DNA of 64,000 bases from Anaerolineae bacterium (GCA_022820125.1 JAJEGA010000086.1:1-64000); one strand, 5' to 3'; shown: positions 1 through 8,422, counted from the stretch's first letter. Made by a program: numbers and translations. Notes: a model not told the origin generated them from the sequence alone.

Positions 1-18
1 CATCATCATTCAAGCATC

Positions 19-87
19 TGTAGGGGCGAGCACGTGGCTCGCCCACTTGATAATCTCCGGCGGGCGATTCACAGAATCGCCCCTACA
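19..87. repeat. Paired palindromic intergenic repeat (TGTAGGGGCGA family)
   Basis: The element is bounded by TGTAGGGGCGA on the left and its inverse TCGCCCCTACA on the right. Inside are two hairpins: GGGCGAGC/GCTCGCCC and GGGCGATT/AATCGCCC. The same core recurs at 26641-26670, 26768-26838 and in the tandem array at 42761-43000. It is non-coding and looks like a REP/RUP-type dispersed repeat. Confidence 0.75.
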
Positions 88-179
88 ATTTTCGCTAAAG
101 GATGATGTCGACGCTGAAAGAATATTACGCTTGACGTGAATCCCAACCAACTTCGATACACTACCGCTTCGCCCGTAAA

Positions 180-208
180 TTGACAGGGCTATGTCAATTG
201 TCTACAAT
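180..208 (+). promoter_or_regulatory. Sigma70-type promoter of GH117-1
   Basis: A perfect -35 TTGACA (180-185) is separated by 17 bp from a -10 TACAAT (203-208). The start codon of the GH117 gene lies about 45 nt past the predicted start point and is preceded by AGGAGG at 250-255. The 17-nt stretch TGTCAATTGTCTACAAT is repeated exactly in the promoter of the ATPase operon at 21016-21032 (opposite strand). Confidence 0.8.
198..207. promoter_or_regulatory. Candidate GntR/FCD operator TTGTCTACAA
   Basis: The palindrome TTGT-CT-ACAA overlaps the -10 box. Its form fits the TTGTnnACAA-type sites bound by FCD-subfamily GntR repressors. Equivalent sites lie at 6364-6373 and 21017-21026, each on another promoter of the same sugar island. 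Assigning it to the GntR protein at 3417-4025 is inference. Confidence 0.55.
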
Positions 209-259
209 TTTGCCATTATATCGTTGTCATTAATCTAGTAGCAAATTCTAGGAGGAGAC

Positions 260-1495
260 ATGAGCGAAGACAAGAAAGGGCCACCCGCCTTCCCCGGCCG
301 ACTGCCGCTGGAAAAGCCGACGGATCGGCCACTTAGCGCGGCGATGGAACGCGTCTACGATATGTGGACGCCGAAGCAGGATATCGGAAATCCCTTTTAT
401 ACCACGTTTAGGTATTCACCCGTTAGCGGCATCGGCAGGGAAGAATCCGAATTGTCGGTCTCGCGCCGCGATCCATCCAAGGTGCTCAAAATCGGCGACC
501 TCTATTACGTCTGGTATACGCGCCGGCAGACCAAGCACAAGCCGGTTGGACGCTTCAACATCGACCAGGGCGATGATGAGACGCCAATCGTCGATTGGGA
601 CCTGGCGGATATTTGCTACGCCACGTCAAAAGATGGTTTCAACTGGGAGGAGCAAGGGGTGGCGGTGCCGCGCGCGCCCAAAGGCAATTACGGCGATCGC
701 TCGCTGTCAACGCCCGATATTCTTGTCTACGGCGGTCGCTATTATCTTTATTATCAATGCTTCACGACGATGTGGCGGCAGAACGACTGCGTAAACGTCA
801 GCATGGCTTGGTCGGATTCGCCCGATGGGCCCTGGACGCGTGTGGAACGCCCGGTGGTGGAGCAGGGCGCGGAAGGCGAATGGGACAGCTGCGCGATTCA
901 CGATCCCTATCCCTTGGTTTACCAGGGCAAAATCTGGGTCTATTACAAAGCGTCGCCGACGGATAAGTCGCCAGGCAGCTTGCGCTTGGCGCAGGGCGTC
1001 GCCATCGCCGAGCAGCCGGAAGGTCCTTACATCAAATCAGAATTGAACCCGGTGACGAATTCCGGACATGAAACCATGCTCTGGCCCTATGAAGGCGGCA
1101 TCGCCGCTTTGCTCATCCAGGATGGCCCGGAGAAAGATACGGTGCAGTTCGCGCCCGATGGTTTGAACTTTGTGCCGAAGGCGCATGTTCAACACTCGCC
1201 GCACGCGCCCGGTCCCTTCTGCCCGGATGCCTTTGCAGACAACGGCGACGGGCGCGGCGTCGCCTGGGGGCTCAGCCACATCATCCCGCAAACAGAAGAT
1301 GGCTACAGCGGGCTATACCTTGTTCGCTTTGATTGCGCGCTTTCACGCGATTTTGAGCGACCCGAATTCAAGCGCAGCAATCTGCATTGGCATGAAGCGT
1401 CGTGGTTTCAGCCGGAACTGCGTCTGCCCGAAGAATGGCGCCAGCGCATCCTGGCGGAACAAGCCAATGCCGACCGCCCGACCATCGGCGTCTAG
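260..1495 (+). CDS. GH117 family glycoside hydrolase (copy 1)
   Basis: 411-aa five-bladed beta-propeller hydrolase of the GH117 type, whose characterised members release 3,6-anhydro-L-galactose from neoagaro-oligosaccharides. Family hallmarks are visible: SRRDPSKV followed by YYVWYTR near residues 70-90 (the Asp is the likely catalytic base), DICYATSKDG, IHDPYPLVYQGK near 215-225, and NSGHETMLWPYEGG near 265-280, containing the proposed acid His and a Glu eight residues later. No signal peptide is present, so it should act on imported oligosaccharides in the cytoplasm. It is transcribed alone from a strong promoter, and its 3' end converges on the SDR gene 19 bp away. It differs from copies 2 and 3 by an N-terminal extension of about 35 aa and by keeping Glu in PYEGG. 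The family call is firm, but substrate specificity cannot be read from the sequence. Confidence 0.85.
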   Translation: MSEDKKGPPAFPGRLPLEKPTDRPLSAAMERVYDMWTPKQDIGNPFYTTFRYSPVSGIGREESELSVSRRDPSKVLKIGDLYYVWYTRRQTKHKPVGRFNIDQGDDETPIVDWDLADICYATSKDGFNWEEQGVAVPRAPKGNYGDRSLSTPDILVYGGRYYLYYQCFTTMWRQNDCVNVSMAWSDSPDGPWTRVERPVVEQGAEGEWDSCAIHDPYPLVYQGKIWVYYKASPTDKSPGSLRLAQGVAIAEQPEGPYIKSELNPVTNSGHETMLWPYEGGIAALLIQDGPEKDTVQFAPDGLNFVPKAHVQHSPHAPGPFCPDAFADNGDGRGVAWGLSHIIPQTEDGYSGLYLVRFDCALSRDFERPEFKRSNLHWHEASWFQPELRLPEEWRQRILAEQANADRPTIGV

Positions 1496-1514
1496 GCGGC
1501 GATACGCCGGTTAT

Positions 1515-2285
1515 TCAACGACCCATCCAGCCGCCGTCGACCACCAGAATCTCGCCATTGACGTAGTCTGACGCGGCTGATGCCAGGAATACCGCCGGTC
1601 CTTTGAAGTCGTCAATTTCGCCCCAGCGCCCGGCTGGAATGCGTTCGAGGATAGAACGGTAGCGCTCGGGATCGTTTTGCAGCGCTTCGGTGACATCGGT
1701 GCGCACGTATCCGGGCGCGATGGCGTTCACTTGCACGCCGCGCCCCGCCCATTCGTTGGCAAGCGCCTTGGTCAATTGGCCCAGGCCGCCCTTGCTGGCC
1801 GCGTAACCCGGTACGGTAATGCCGCCCTGAAAGGTCAGCAGGGAAGCGGTAAAGATGATTTTGCCGCGGCCGCGCGCCAGCATGCCTTTGCCAATTTCGC
1901 GGCTGAGCACAAACTGCGCGCTGAGATTCGTGTTGATGATCTTGTCCCAGTAGTCGTCGCTGTGCCGCTCAGCCGGCTCGCGCAGCACCGTGCCAGCATT
2001 ATTGACCAGAATGTCGATGACGGCGTGATCGGCTTTGACTTGCTCGATAAAACGGTAAAGATCAGCGCGATTGGAAAAGTCGCAGCGGTAGCCGGAGAAT
2101 GACCGCCCGAGCGCATTTACCCCGCGCTCGATTTCGCTGCCCTTCGCTTCAAGATTCGCGCTGACGGCGATGATATCGGCGCCCGCTTCCGCTAATCCAA
2201 GCGCCATGGCTTTGCCGATCCCGCGGCGCGCGCCAGTCACCAACGCGGTCTTGCCATCCAGTCGAAACTGTTCGATCACATTCAT
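1515..2285 (-). CDS. kduD: SDR oxidoreductase, KduD-like (2-dehydro-3-deoxy-D-gluconate 5-dehydrogenase family)
   Basis: 256-aa classical short-chain dehydrogenase. It has the NAD(P) motif TGARRGIG (residues 17-24), NNAG near residue 94 and the catalytic YAASK near 160. The ends LERIPAGRWG and ASDYVNGEILVVDGGWMGR are typical of the KduD/2-deoxy-D-gluconate 3-dehydrogenase group, which interconverts 3-deoxy-hexulosonates. It follows the zinc dehydrogenase with no gap (TAA then ATG), so the two are translationally coupled. In this island it may act on the 2-keto-3-deoxy acid made by the enolase-superfamily enzyme at 6694-7809; that link is inferred. Confidence 0.8.
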   Translation of the reverse strand: MNVIEQFRLDGKTALVTGARRGIGKAMALGLAEAGADIIAVSANLEAKGSEIERGVNALGRSFSGYRCDFSNRADLYRFIEQVKADHAVIDILVNNAGTVLREPAERHSDDYWDKIINTNLSAQFVLSREIGKGMLARGRGKIIFTASLLTFQGGITVPGYAASKGGLGQLTKALANEWAGRGVQVNAIAPGYVRTDVTEALQNDPERYRSILERIPAGRWGEIDDFKGPAVFLASAASDYVNGEILVVDGGWMGR

Positions 2286-3302
2286 TTAGATCTCCAGGAG
2301 AATCTTCATCACTTGCCCGGCGGTTTCCATATCCTCGAAGCCGGAGCGCAGCGCGCTAAGCGGACGGATATCGCTGATCAGCTCATCCAAGGGCAGGGCG
2401 CCCTGCGCCGCCAGCGCGATGGCAGCGGAAAAATCTTGCGATTCATAAACGCGCACGCCCTTCAAGCGTAGCTCGCGCCAGAAAAAGCGAAAGAGATCGA
2501 TCTTTGGCTTCTGCGCGAAAATCGCCACGATTACCGCCAGCCCGCGCGTGCGCAGCAATTCGGTCATGATGTCGGCGCCCGCTTGCGAGCCTGATACTTC
2601 AAAGACGACATCGGCGCCCGCTCCCTTAGTCCGCTGCATAACGCGCTCAACGAGATCGCTCTCGCCAGGATTCACCGCCTCAAAACCAAGAACTCGCGCG
2701 AGCTCGACGCGATAAGGGTTGATCTCCGATACGATGACTTCGGCGCCCGCATGTCGCGCCACCAGCGCCACCAAGATGCCAATTGGTCCGCCGCCGAGCA
2801 CAACCACACGGTCCCCCGGGCGCAGGTTAGCGAGGCGCGCATCGTGGCAGGCTACAGCCAGCGGTTCAATTAAGGCGGCATGCTCCATGGATAGATGCGC
2901 CGGAATGCGGTGCAAGGTATAGGCGGGCACCGTCCAATAACTTTGAAATGCGCCCGGCGCATCAATGCCGAGGAAATTCAGGTTGTGGCAGATATGCTGA
3001 TGACCCGCTTCGCAAGCGGGGCAGGCATTGCAAGGCGCGAGCGGCATAACGACCACCTTTTCGCCCACGTCAAAGCCCTCGACGCCGGCGCCAAGTTTTT
3101 GTACTGTGGCTGACATTTCATGCCCCATGACCAAGGGCATCTTGACCCGCGCATCCATTGCGCCGTGAAAAATGTGCAGATCGGTGCCACAGATGCCGCA
3201 ATGCGACACCTGCAATTGCGCCTCGCCCAGGCCTGGATCAACCGGCTCGCCAGCGCCCAATCGAATCTTTCGCTCACCTTCGTAATAGGCTGCCTGCGTC
3301 AT
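2286..3302 (-). CDS. Zinc-dependent medium-chain alcohol/polyol dehydrogenase
   Basis: 338-aa MDR enzyme. It shows the catalytic zinc region CGICGTDLHIFHG near residues 36-48 and GHEMS near 61. The structural-zinc quartet CNACPACEAGHQHIC is near 91-105, and the Rossmann loop GGGPIG near 168-173. It resembles the threonine/sorbitol/L-iditol dehydrogenase group and probably oxidises a sugar or sugar-acid hydroxyl with NAD(P). It lies directly upstream of the KduD-like SDR and downstream of the GntR gene, probably in one transcript. Whether it oxidises the anhydro-sugar or a galactonate derivative cannot be told. Confidence 0.8.
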   Translation of the reverse strand: MTQAAYYEGERKIRLGAGEPVDPGLGEAQLQVSHCGICGTDLHIFHGAMDARVKMPLVMGHEMSATVQKLGAGVEGFDVGEKVVVMPLAPCNACPACEAGHQHICHNLNFLGIDAPGAFQSYWTVPAYTLHRIPAHLSMEHAALIEPLAVACHDARLANLRPGDRVVVLGGGPIGILVALVARHAGAEVIVSEINPYRVELARVLGFEAVNPGESDLVERVMQRTKGAGADVVFEVSGSQAGADIMTELLRTRGLAVIVAIFAQKPKIDLFRFFWRELRLKGVRVYESQDFSAAIALAAQGALPLDELISDIRPLSALRSGFEDMETAGQVMKILLEI

Positions 3303-3416
3303 ATCGCTTTTCCTCGAATCTGGCTTTTGCTCTCGGTCTTGCTGGCGGAGCCGGCTCGCCCCGGCCGCGCTTCGGGCAGTGAATCGCCTGGCGACTGGCT
3401 GACGCGCGCGCCCCGC

Positions 3417-4025
3417 CTATTGGATATTGGTCGACAGCGCCGCTATCGCCGCCGTTTTGTCGCGGGCGCGTATCGCGTCCAGGATTCGCTTGTGCTCACG
3501 GTAGCTTTCCATCAGGTCGTCCAGCCGAGTGTATTGCATCATCATGCGCATCGCTATCGGCTGCCAAAGCGTAAAGATATCGCGGTCGTCATGGCTCTTG
3601 ATGATTGCCTGGTGAAATCGCAAATCATGATCCGTCAGCGCGTTCAAGTCGTTCGCTTCGCATGCCGCTCTGATATCGGCAAGTATCTCATCCCAAATGT
3701 CAATGTCGCCGTCAGTGATGCGGTCGAAGATGCTTTCGAGCACAAAAATCTCAATTGTTCGGCGCAGTTGCACGACCAAAGGGCGCAGCTCGACGCTCGG
3801 ATTCTGCGCCACGCGCACGCCCTTGTTCGGCTCCAACACGAGCAAGCCCTGCTGCGTGAGCTGACGAAAGGCTTCGCGCACCGGACCTCGGCTGACGCCA
3901 AAGCGTTCCGAAAGATCGACCTCGCGCAGCGGGTCGCCCGGCTTCAAGCGCCCAGCGAGGATGTCCTGCTGCAAATGCGCCGCGATTTGCTCGGGGAGTG
4001 TCCGAAAGATTTCAAAAGCAGGCAT
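3417..4025 (-). CDS. GntR family transcriptional regulator, FCD subfamily
   Basis: 202-aa regulator. The N-terminal winged helix (about residues 8-75) includes DILAGRLKPGDPLREVDLSE, then VSRGPVREAFRQL and LLVLEPNKGVRV. The C-terminal helical FCD ligand/metal domain (about 80-195) includes DHDLRFHQAIIKS and YREHKRILDAI. Such proteins usually repress sugar-acid catabolic genes and are released by the sugar acid. It heads the probable transcript gntR-adh-sdr and sits among the sugar genes. The TTGTnnACAA palindromes at three promoters of the island are its most likely targets (inference). Confidence 0.85.
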   Translation of the reverse strand: MPAFEIFRTLPEQIAAHLQQDILAGRLKPGDPLREVDLSERFGVSRGPVREAFRQLTQQGLLVLEPNKGVRVAQNPSVELRPLVVQLRRTIEIFVLESIFDRITDGDIDIWDEILADIRAACEANDLNALTDHDLRFHQAIIKSHDDRDIFTLWQPIAMRMMMQYTRLDDLMESYREHKRILDAIRARDKTAAIAALSTNIQ

Positions 4026-4121
4026 CGGTCGCAGTCCACTCAGGCATTCACTTGGCTGTATCTCGTCGCATGACAGCCCAATAGTCGCAGAATTTCTGTA
4101 ACCGGTTTTCCGCCCGTTAGC

Positions 4122-5270
4122 CTATTGCTTGTATGGGTCAGCGGCATCGCGCAAGCCGTCTCCGAGAAAGTTGAAAGCGAGGACGGTAACAATGACAAAG
4201 AGCCCGGGTATCAGCAGCCAGGGGCTTTGGCTGAGGCTGCGGATATTCTGGGCGTCCTGCAGCAATACGCCCCAGCTGACCGCCGGCGGCCGAATGCCGA
4301 TTTGCAGAAAGCTCAAGGCGGTCTCCGCCAGGATCATGCCCGGTACGCCGAGGCTGAGGACCACGATCAGAAAACTCGCGAATGATGGCAGCAAGTGCTT
4401 GATGATGATCTCCATATCGCCCATATTGGAGATGCGCGCCGCCATGACGAAGTCGGCTTCGCGCAATTCGAGCAGCTTGCCGCGCACGGCGCGCGCGAGC
4501 GGCGGCCAACTCAAAACCGCCAGGACCACGGTGATGCCAAAATAAACTTCCGTGGAACTCCATTCTGGCGGGAAGGCGGCTGCAAGCGCCATGTACAAAG
4601 GAATATGCGGAATCGAAACCAGGAATTCGATGACGCGCTGCACAACAATGTCTACCGAGCCGCCAAAATAACCCGAGACGCCGCCAATCAGGCAGCCGAG
4701 GACGAAGCTGGTCACCATGCCCAGGAAGCCGATCGACAGCGAAATCCGCGCAGCATGCATTGTGCGAGAAAACAGGTCGCGCCCCAGTTCATCAGTGCCG
4801 AAGGGGAAGAAGACCGCCGGCTCGTCCACGCCCATTAAATGAATGTTGGTATCGAGCAAGCCCAGCAGCCGGTAAGGTTCGCCCGCGACAAAGAATCGAA
4901 TGGGATAACGAACCGACCTGTCTTCCGTATAAATACGCTGCAGGGTGTCCATGTCGAGCTTTTGGGTCATGTCATAGATGAAAGGGCTAAGGTGAAAATT
5001 GCCCTCGGCGTCGATGAAGCGCACCGTGTGCGGCGGCGCCTTGGCATACTTGACATGGCGCTTGTGAAGATCGTTGACAGAATAAAACTCGGGGAATACC
5101 GCCATCGAGTAGAGGAAGATAATCACCAGCGCCGAAAACATCGCCAGCCGATGACGCCGGAATTTGCGCCACATCAACTGCCACTGCGAAGCCAGATAAT
5201 AGCTCTCGTCGAATTGGACGGCTGTATTCTTTGAATCCTTGCGACCCAAGCCAAAACGGCGCAGCATCAT
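4122..5270 (-). CDS. ABC transporter permease, DppC/OppC type
   Basis: 382-aa inner-membrane permease with one N-terminal membrane segment (about residues 43-62), a large periplasmic insertion (about 65-175) and a five-helix C-terminal transport domain. The ATPase-contacting EAA-like loop is near residues 275-300 (LELREADFVMAARISNMGD). FGTDELGRDLFSR is the usual DppC signature. The large periplasmic insert is typical of the carbohydrate-associated branch of the peptide/nickel family rather than of true dipeptide permeases. It is the second gene of the permease operon, 9 bp after the DppB-like gene. Confidence 0.85.
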   Translation of the reverse strand: MMLRRFGLGRKDSKNTAVQFDESYYLASQWQLMWRKFRRHRLAMFSALVIIFLYSMAVFPEFYSVNDLHKRHVKYAKAPPHTVRFIDAEGNFHLSPFIYDMTQKLDMDTLQRIYTEDRSVRYPIRFFVAGEPYRLLGLLDTNIHLMGVDEPAVFFPFGTDELGRDLFSRTMHAARISLSIGFLGMVTSFVLGCLIGGVSGYFGGSVDIVVQRVIEFLVSIPHIPLYMALAAAFPPEWSSTEVYFGITVVLAVLSWPPLARAVRGKLLELREADFVMAARISNMGDMEIIIKHLLPSFASFLIVVLSLGVPGMILAETALSFLQIGIRPPAVSWGVLLQDAQNIRSLSQSPWLLIPGLFVIVTVLAFNFLGDGLRDAADPYKQ

Positions 5271-5279
5271 TGTCCTCGC

Positions 5280-6275
5280 CTAGTTGGCCGCGCGCTCCAT
5301 GCGAATGCGCGGGTCCACCACCACCAACAGAATATCTGAGACCGTCGTGCCGATAACAGTCAGGATAGTGACAAACATCAATAGCGTAGCGGTCAAGAAG
5401 GTATCCTGCGTAATCAAGGCGCGATAAAGCATCGGACCGGCGGTGGGCAAGCCCAGCACAATAGCGGTTATCGTGCCGCCGGAGATGAGCGAGGGAAAGA
5501 GCCAAGCCAAGCCGCTGACAATCGGATTAAGCGCGACCCTGACCGGGTACTTGAACAGCAGCTTGACTTCGCCGACGCCCTTGCTGCGCGCCGTTATCAC
5601 ATACTGCTTGTTGAGCTCGTCAAGCAGCGTGCCGCGCAGCACACGGATCATCCCCGCCGTGCCCGAAGTGCCGATTACAATGATTGGAATCGGCAAGTGC
5701 AGCAGCAGGTCGCCAATCTTCGCTAAATTCCAGGGCGCGTCGAGATACTCAGGCGAAAACAAGCCAGTCAGGTTAAGCCCATACGATTTCCAAGCCACAT
5801 AAAGCATGATGAGCGCCAACATGAAATTCGGAATCGCCAGCCCAATGAAGCCGATAATTGACACGATATAATCGCCAAGAGAGTATTGGTGCGTCGCCGA
5901 ATAAATGCCGATGGGAATGGCAAGGGCGAAAGTGAAGATGGCGCTCAGAATGGCAATCGTGAATGTCAGCGCGAGGCGCTCGCCGATGATGTCTCTGACC
6001 GGTTGCTGCCAATCAAATGAAAAGCCGAATTCGCCTTGCACAACCTGCCCAAACCACTTGAAGTAGCGCAAGAATAGTGGCAGGTCGAGCCCGTACTGCC
6101 GGCGCAAATTCTCCACTTCTTCGTCGCTCAACTCTTCGCCCGCCTGCTCGAGTCGGCTGATATAGGTCGATAGGTAATCTCCTGGCGGCAACTGGATGAC
6201 CACAAAAGTGACAATCGACACCAGCCACAACAGGAAAATCATATAAATAAGACGCTGAAAGACGTAGCTCTTCAT
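5280..6275 (-). CDS. ABC transporter permease, DppB/OppB type
   Basis: 331-aa permease starting MKSYVFQRLIYMIFLLW, with an N-terminal helix followed by FVVIQLPPGDYLSTY (classic DppB) and five further helices. The cytoplasmic loop LDELNKQYVITARSKGV contacts the ATPase. The frame is open up to 6341, but a promoter with its -10 at 6342-6347 puts the transcript start inside that extension, so the ATG at 6275 was chosen. It pairs with the DppC-like protein and presumably with the two solute-binding proteins (8647-12728) and ATPases (18912-20982) to import an oligosaccharide. Confidence 0.85.
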   Translation of the reverse strand: MKSYVFQRLIYMIFLLWLVSIVTFVVIQLPPGDYLSTYISRLEQAGEELSDEEVENLRRQYGLDLPLFLRYFKWFGQVVQGEFGFSFDWQQPVRDIIGERLALTFTIAILSAIFTFALAIPIGIYSATHQYSLGDYIVSIIGFIGLAIPNFMLALIMLYVAWKSYGLNLTGLFSPEYLDAPWNLAKIGDLLLHLPIPIIVIGTSGTAGMIRVLRGTLLDELNKQYVITARSKGVGEVKLLFKYPVRVALNPIVSGLAWLFPSLISGGTITAIVLGLPTAGPMLYRALITQDTFLTATLLMFVTILTVIGTTVSDILLVVVDPRIRMERAAN

Positions 6276-6341
6276 CGAATCACAATTCAGCAGGCTCGTC
6301 GCGTTAGACAAACGATACAAAAGAATTGGGAACTTGCGCAA

Positions 6342-6370
6342 ATTCTAGCTTTATCGCTATGGATTGTCAA
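6342..6370 (-). promoter_or_regulatory. Sigma70-type promoter of the permease operon
   Basis: Read on the minus strand, TTGACA (6365-6370) is followed after 17 bp by TAGAAT (6342-6347). The leader to the chosen dppB start is about 60 nt. The MITE target duplication begins only about 10 bp behind the -35 box. Confidence 0.8.
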
Positions 6371-6373
6371 CAA
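6364..6373. promoter_or_regulatory. Candidate GntR/FCD operator TTGTCAACAA
   Basis: The palindrome TTGT-CA-ACAA overlaps the -35 box of the permease promoter. It has the same half-sites as 198-207 and 21017-21026. A further ACAAT half-site at 6384-6388 extends the symmetry. Confidence 0.5.
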
Positions 6374-6389
6374 TATACACTGTACAATC

Positions 6390-6636
6390 CAGGGCAATCG
6401 CTTCAAATTTTTCTTTTACCACCGAGTACACAGAGGACACAGAGTTTAGTTTCTTTTGCTGGCTCTTCCCCTAAATCCACTGTTTGGATTAGGCAGGCAT
6501 GCCGCTACCTTGTCGACAAAATGCCGCGAAATCTCTAATCAATCGCATTTCTCGGCGCTCTCGGTGTCCTCGGTGGTTAAAATTTTGTTTAGGTTTGCTC
6601 ATCGCAGGGGATGCCAGTTTTGAAGCGATTGTCCTG
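6390..6636. mobile_element. MITE-like element, copy 1 (247 bp)
   Basis: The terminal inverted repeats are 18 bp: CAGGGCAATCGCTTCAAA on the left, and the right end reads as CAGGACAATCGCTTCAAA on the opposite strand (one mismatch). Internal CACAGAG-rich arms are also inverted. The element is bounded by a perfect 10-bp direct repeat CTGTACAATC (6380-6389 and 6637-6646). It has no coding capacity. A related copy at 23707-23983 has its own 10-bp duplication. CAGGG ends with 8-10-bp duplications recall the ISAs1 group (from memory). It sits between the divergent permease operon and the enolase-superfamily gene. Confidence 0.85.
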
Positions 6637-6693
6637 CTGTACAATCTTTTGTAAATCAGGAGCGAACGGGCTACTGTTGCTTATACGCGGGTT

Positions 6694-7809
6694 GTGCCCG
6701 CAGTTGCAGCTAAGGGTGATACGTTGATTATCGAGGGCGTAGAGACAAAACATTATCTTCTCCCGCTGACGCATCCCATGACCGATGCGTCTCACGGCGT
6801 CATGACAGATTTTGAGGTCGTGCTCGTCAAGCTGCAAACGGACTGTGGTCTGGCAGGGCATGGCTATACCTACACCATTGGCTGCGGCGGCGCGGCCATT
6901 CGTTCATTGATTGACCGGGATCTGAAGTCGGCGCTTCTGGGCGCGGATGCCGATCGCATCGAAGAAATCTGGCAGCGGATGTGGTGGCGCCTGCATTATA
7001 TCGGGCGCGGCGGATTGGTCTCATTCGCGATGTCCGCGGTTGATATCGCGCTTTGGGATCTCAAAGGAAAGCGAGAAAGCCTGCCGCTTTGGAAACTGCT
7101 TGGCGGATTCTCTGGCGAAGCGCGGGCTTATGCCGGCGGCATCGACTTGCAGCTGGGACCTGAGGAACTGGTGGCGCAGACGCGCTGCAACTTGCAGCAG
7201 GGTTTTCGCGCCATCAAGATCAAGGTTGGGCGCGCCAATCTCTCGGAAGATGTAGAACGCGTACGCGCCGTGCGCCATTGCATCGGACCTGATATGCCCT
7301 TGATGGTGGATGCCAATATGCGCTACAGCGTCGAGCAAGCCATTAGCGCCGCCCGAAAATTCCGCGAGTTTGATGTCTACTGGTTCGAAGAGCCAACGAT
7401 CCCCGATGACTATAAGGGAATGGCGCGTATCGCCAGTGAGGGCGGCCTGCCGATTGCCGCGGGCGAGAACCTGCACACAATTTATGAATTCCGCCACACA
7501 ATCGAAGACGCGAAAGTCGCCTTCCCCGAGCCTGACGTGTCCAATATCGGCGGCATCACCAATTGGATGCGCGTCGCCAAGCTGGCATACGCCCACAACC
7601 TGCCGGTCACGTCGCACGGCGTGCACGAGCTGCATCTTCATTTGCTGGCGGCGATACCCAACGCCTCGTTTCTTGAGGTGCACAGCTTTGGCTTGGAGCG
7701 TTTCATCAAGAACCCGCCAAAATTGAACGATGGGATCATGACGGCGGCGGACGAGCCGGGTCATGGCGTTCAATTTGATTGGGCGCGCCTGCAAGCCTAC
7801 GAACAATAA
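6694..7809 (+). CDS. Enolase-superfamily enzyme, MR subgroup (candidate sugar-acid dehydratase or 3,6-anhydro-galactonate cycloisomerase)
   Basis: 371-aa protein with the capping domain (about residues 1-135) and barrel of the mandelate racemase subgroup. IKIKVG gives the KxK bases (K175, K177). Metal ligands are D206 (VDANMRY), E232 (FEEP) and E258 (GEN). An Asp-His dyad is formed by D281 (EPDVSNIGG) and H308 (SHGVHE). Enzymes of this class dehydrate aldonic acids or open lactone/anhydro rings to 2-keto-3-deoxy acids. Next to three GH117 genes, 3,6-anhydro-L-galactonate cycloisomerase is an attractive role, but this is inference. The GTG at 6694 is used here. A TTG at 6724, preceded by AAGGGTGAT, may be the true start. 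The upstream promoter region has been altered by MITE copy 1. Confidence 0.75.
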   Translation: MPAVAAKGDTLIIEGVETKHYLLPLTHPMTDASHGVMTDFEVVLVKLQTDCGLAGHGYTYTIGCGGAAIRSLIDRDLKSALLGADADRIEEIWQRMWWRLHYIGRGGLVSFAMSAVDIALWDLKGKRESLPLWKLLGGFSGEARAYAGGIDLQLGPEELVAQTRCNLQQGFRAIKIKVGRANLSEDVERVRAVRHCIGPDMPLMVDANMRYSVEQAISAARKFREFDVYWFEEPTIPDDYKGMARIASEGGLPIAAGENLHTIYEFRHTIEDAKVAFPEPDVSNIGGITNWMRVAKLAYAHNLPVTSHGVHELHLHLLAAIPNASFLEVHSFGLERFIKNPPKLNDGIMTAADEPGHGVQFDWARLQAYEQ

Positions 7810-7936
7810 CCGCAAACCAGCTACCCGCCTCACATTTGTACAGCCTGCCATTCTTCGTGGTTTTCGCCTGAAGCGTCTAAGCATTCAGGGGCATATTGTG
7901 TATATAGGGCAAGGTCAAGTGAATGGAGGTAAGGCA

Positions 7937-8422
7937 ATGTCAAAGCGATACAGCGGACTTAGCGTTTGTCTGCTGCTTTTGTCAGTACTGCTCGGCGGAC
8001 TTATGCCGAGCCTAGCGCAGCGCGCCACGAGTTCTCCAGCGCAGGCGACCATGACCGCGCCCCTGGCAATTAGGCCCGGGCATCGCTTCTTTTCATCGGA
8101 TGAGTACGAAGAGCGGACGGCTAGTTGCGATGCGACTGCGACTGGGATCCAAGAATCTGTTCGGCTCTACGCTGCCGCTAAAATAAAGAAGGGCAGCTCA
8201 GAAATCCACACGATCGAGAGGGTTTGGGGCAATTGGCCCAATACAATCGCGCTAGACTGGCCGCTTTTCGCGCTCAAAGGACATCTCCACCAGTTCGCGA
8301 ATGTTCGGTGGGTCAGCAATCTCGCCGAAATTGGCATGGAAGGCAGCTATGACGTCATTAATGATCGGGGAGAACCGATTGGTCCCTTACGCGTCAAAGC
8401 CGCTTGTTGGGCGCGCTGGTAG
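7937..8422 (+). CDS. Secreted hypothetical protein, 161 aa
   Basis: The start is fixed by GGAGG at 7925-7929, 7 bp before the ATG. The N-terminus has a clear Sec signal: MSKRY, a hydrophobic core LSVCLLLLSVLLGGL and a cleavage region near MPSLAQ. The mature part of about 130 aa has two Cys (near residues 61 and 158) and is rich in Trp and His. I do not recognise a family. It lies between the enolase-superfamily gene and the solute-binding protein genes, in the same direction, with 127 and 224 bp of flanking non-coding DNA. A role in binding or surface presentation of the imported sugar is possible but unsupported. Confidence 0.6.
   Translation: MSKRYSGLSVCLLLLSVLLGGLMPSLAQRATSSPAQATMTAPLAIRPGHRFFSSDEYEERTASCDATATGIQESVRLYAAAKIKKGSSEIHTIERVWGNWPNTIALDWPLFALKGHLHQFANVRWVSNLAEIGMEGSYDVINDRGEPIGPLRVKAACWARW

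Noticed and set aside
3120..4073. 317-codon plus-strand reading frame over the GntR and dehydrogenase genes
   Set aside because: Antisense to two genes with strong motifs; no promoter or ribosome site.
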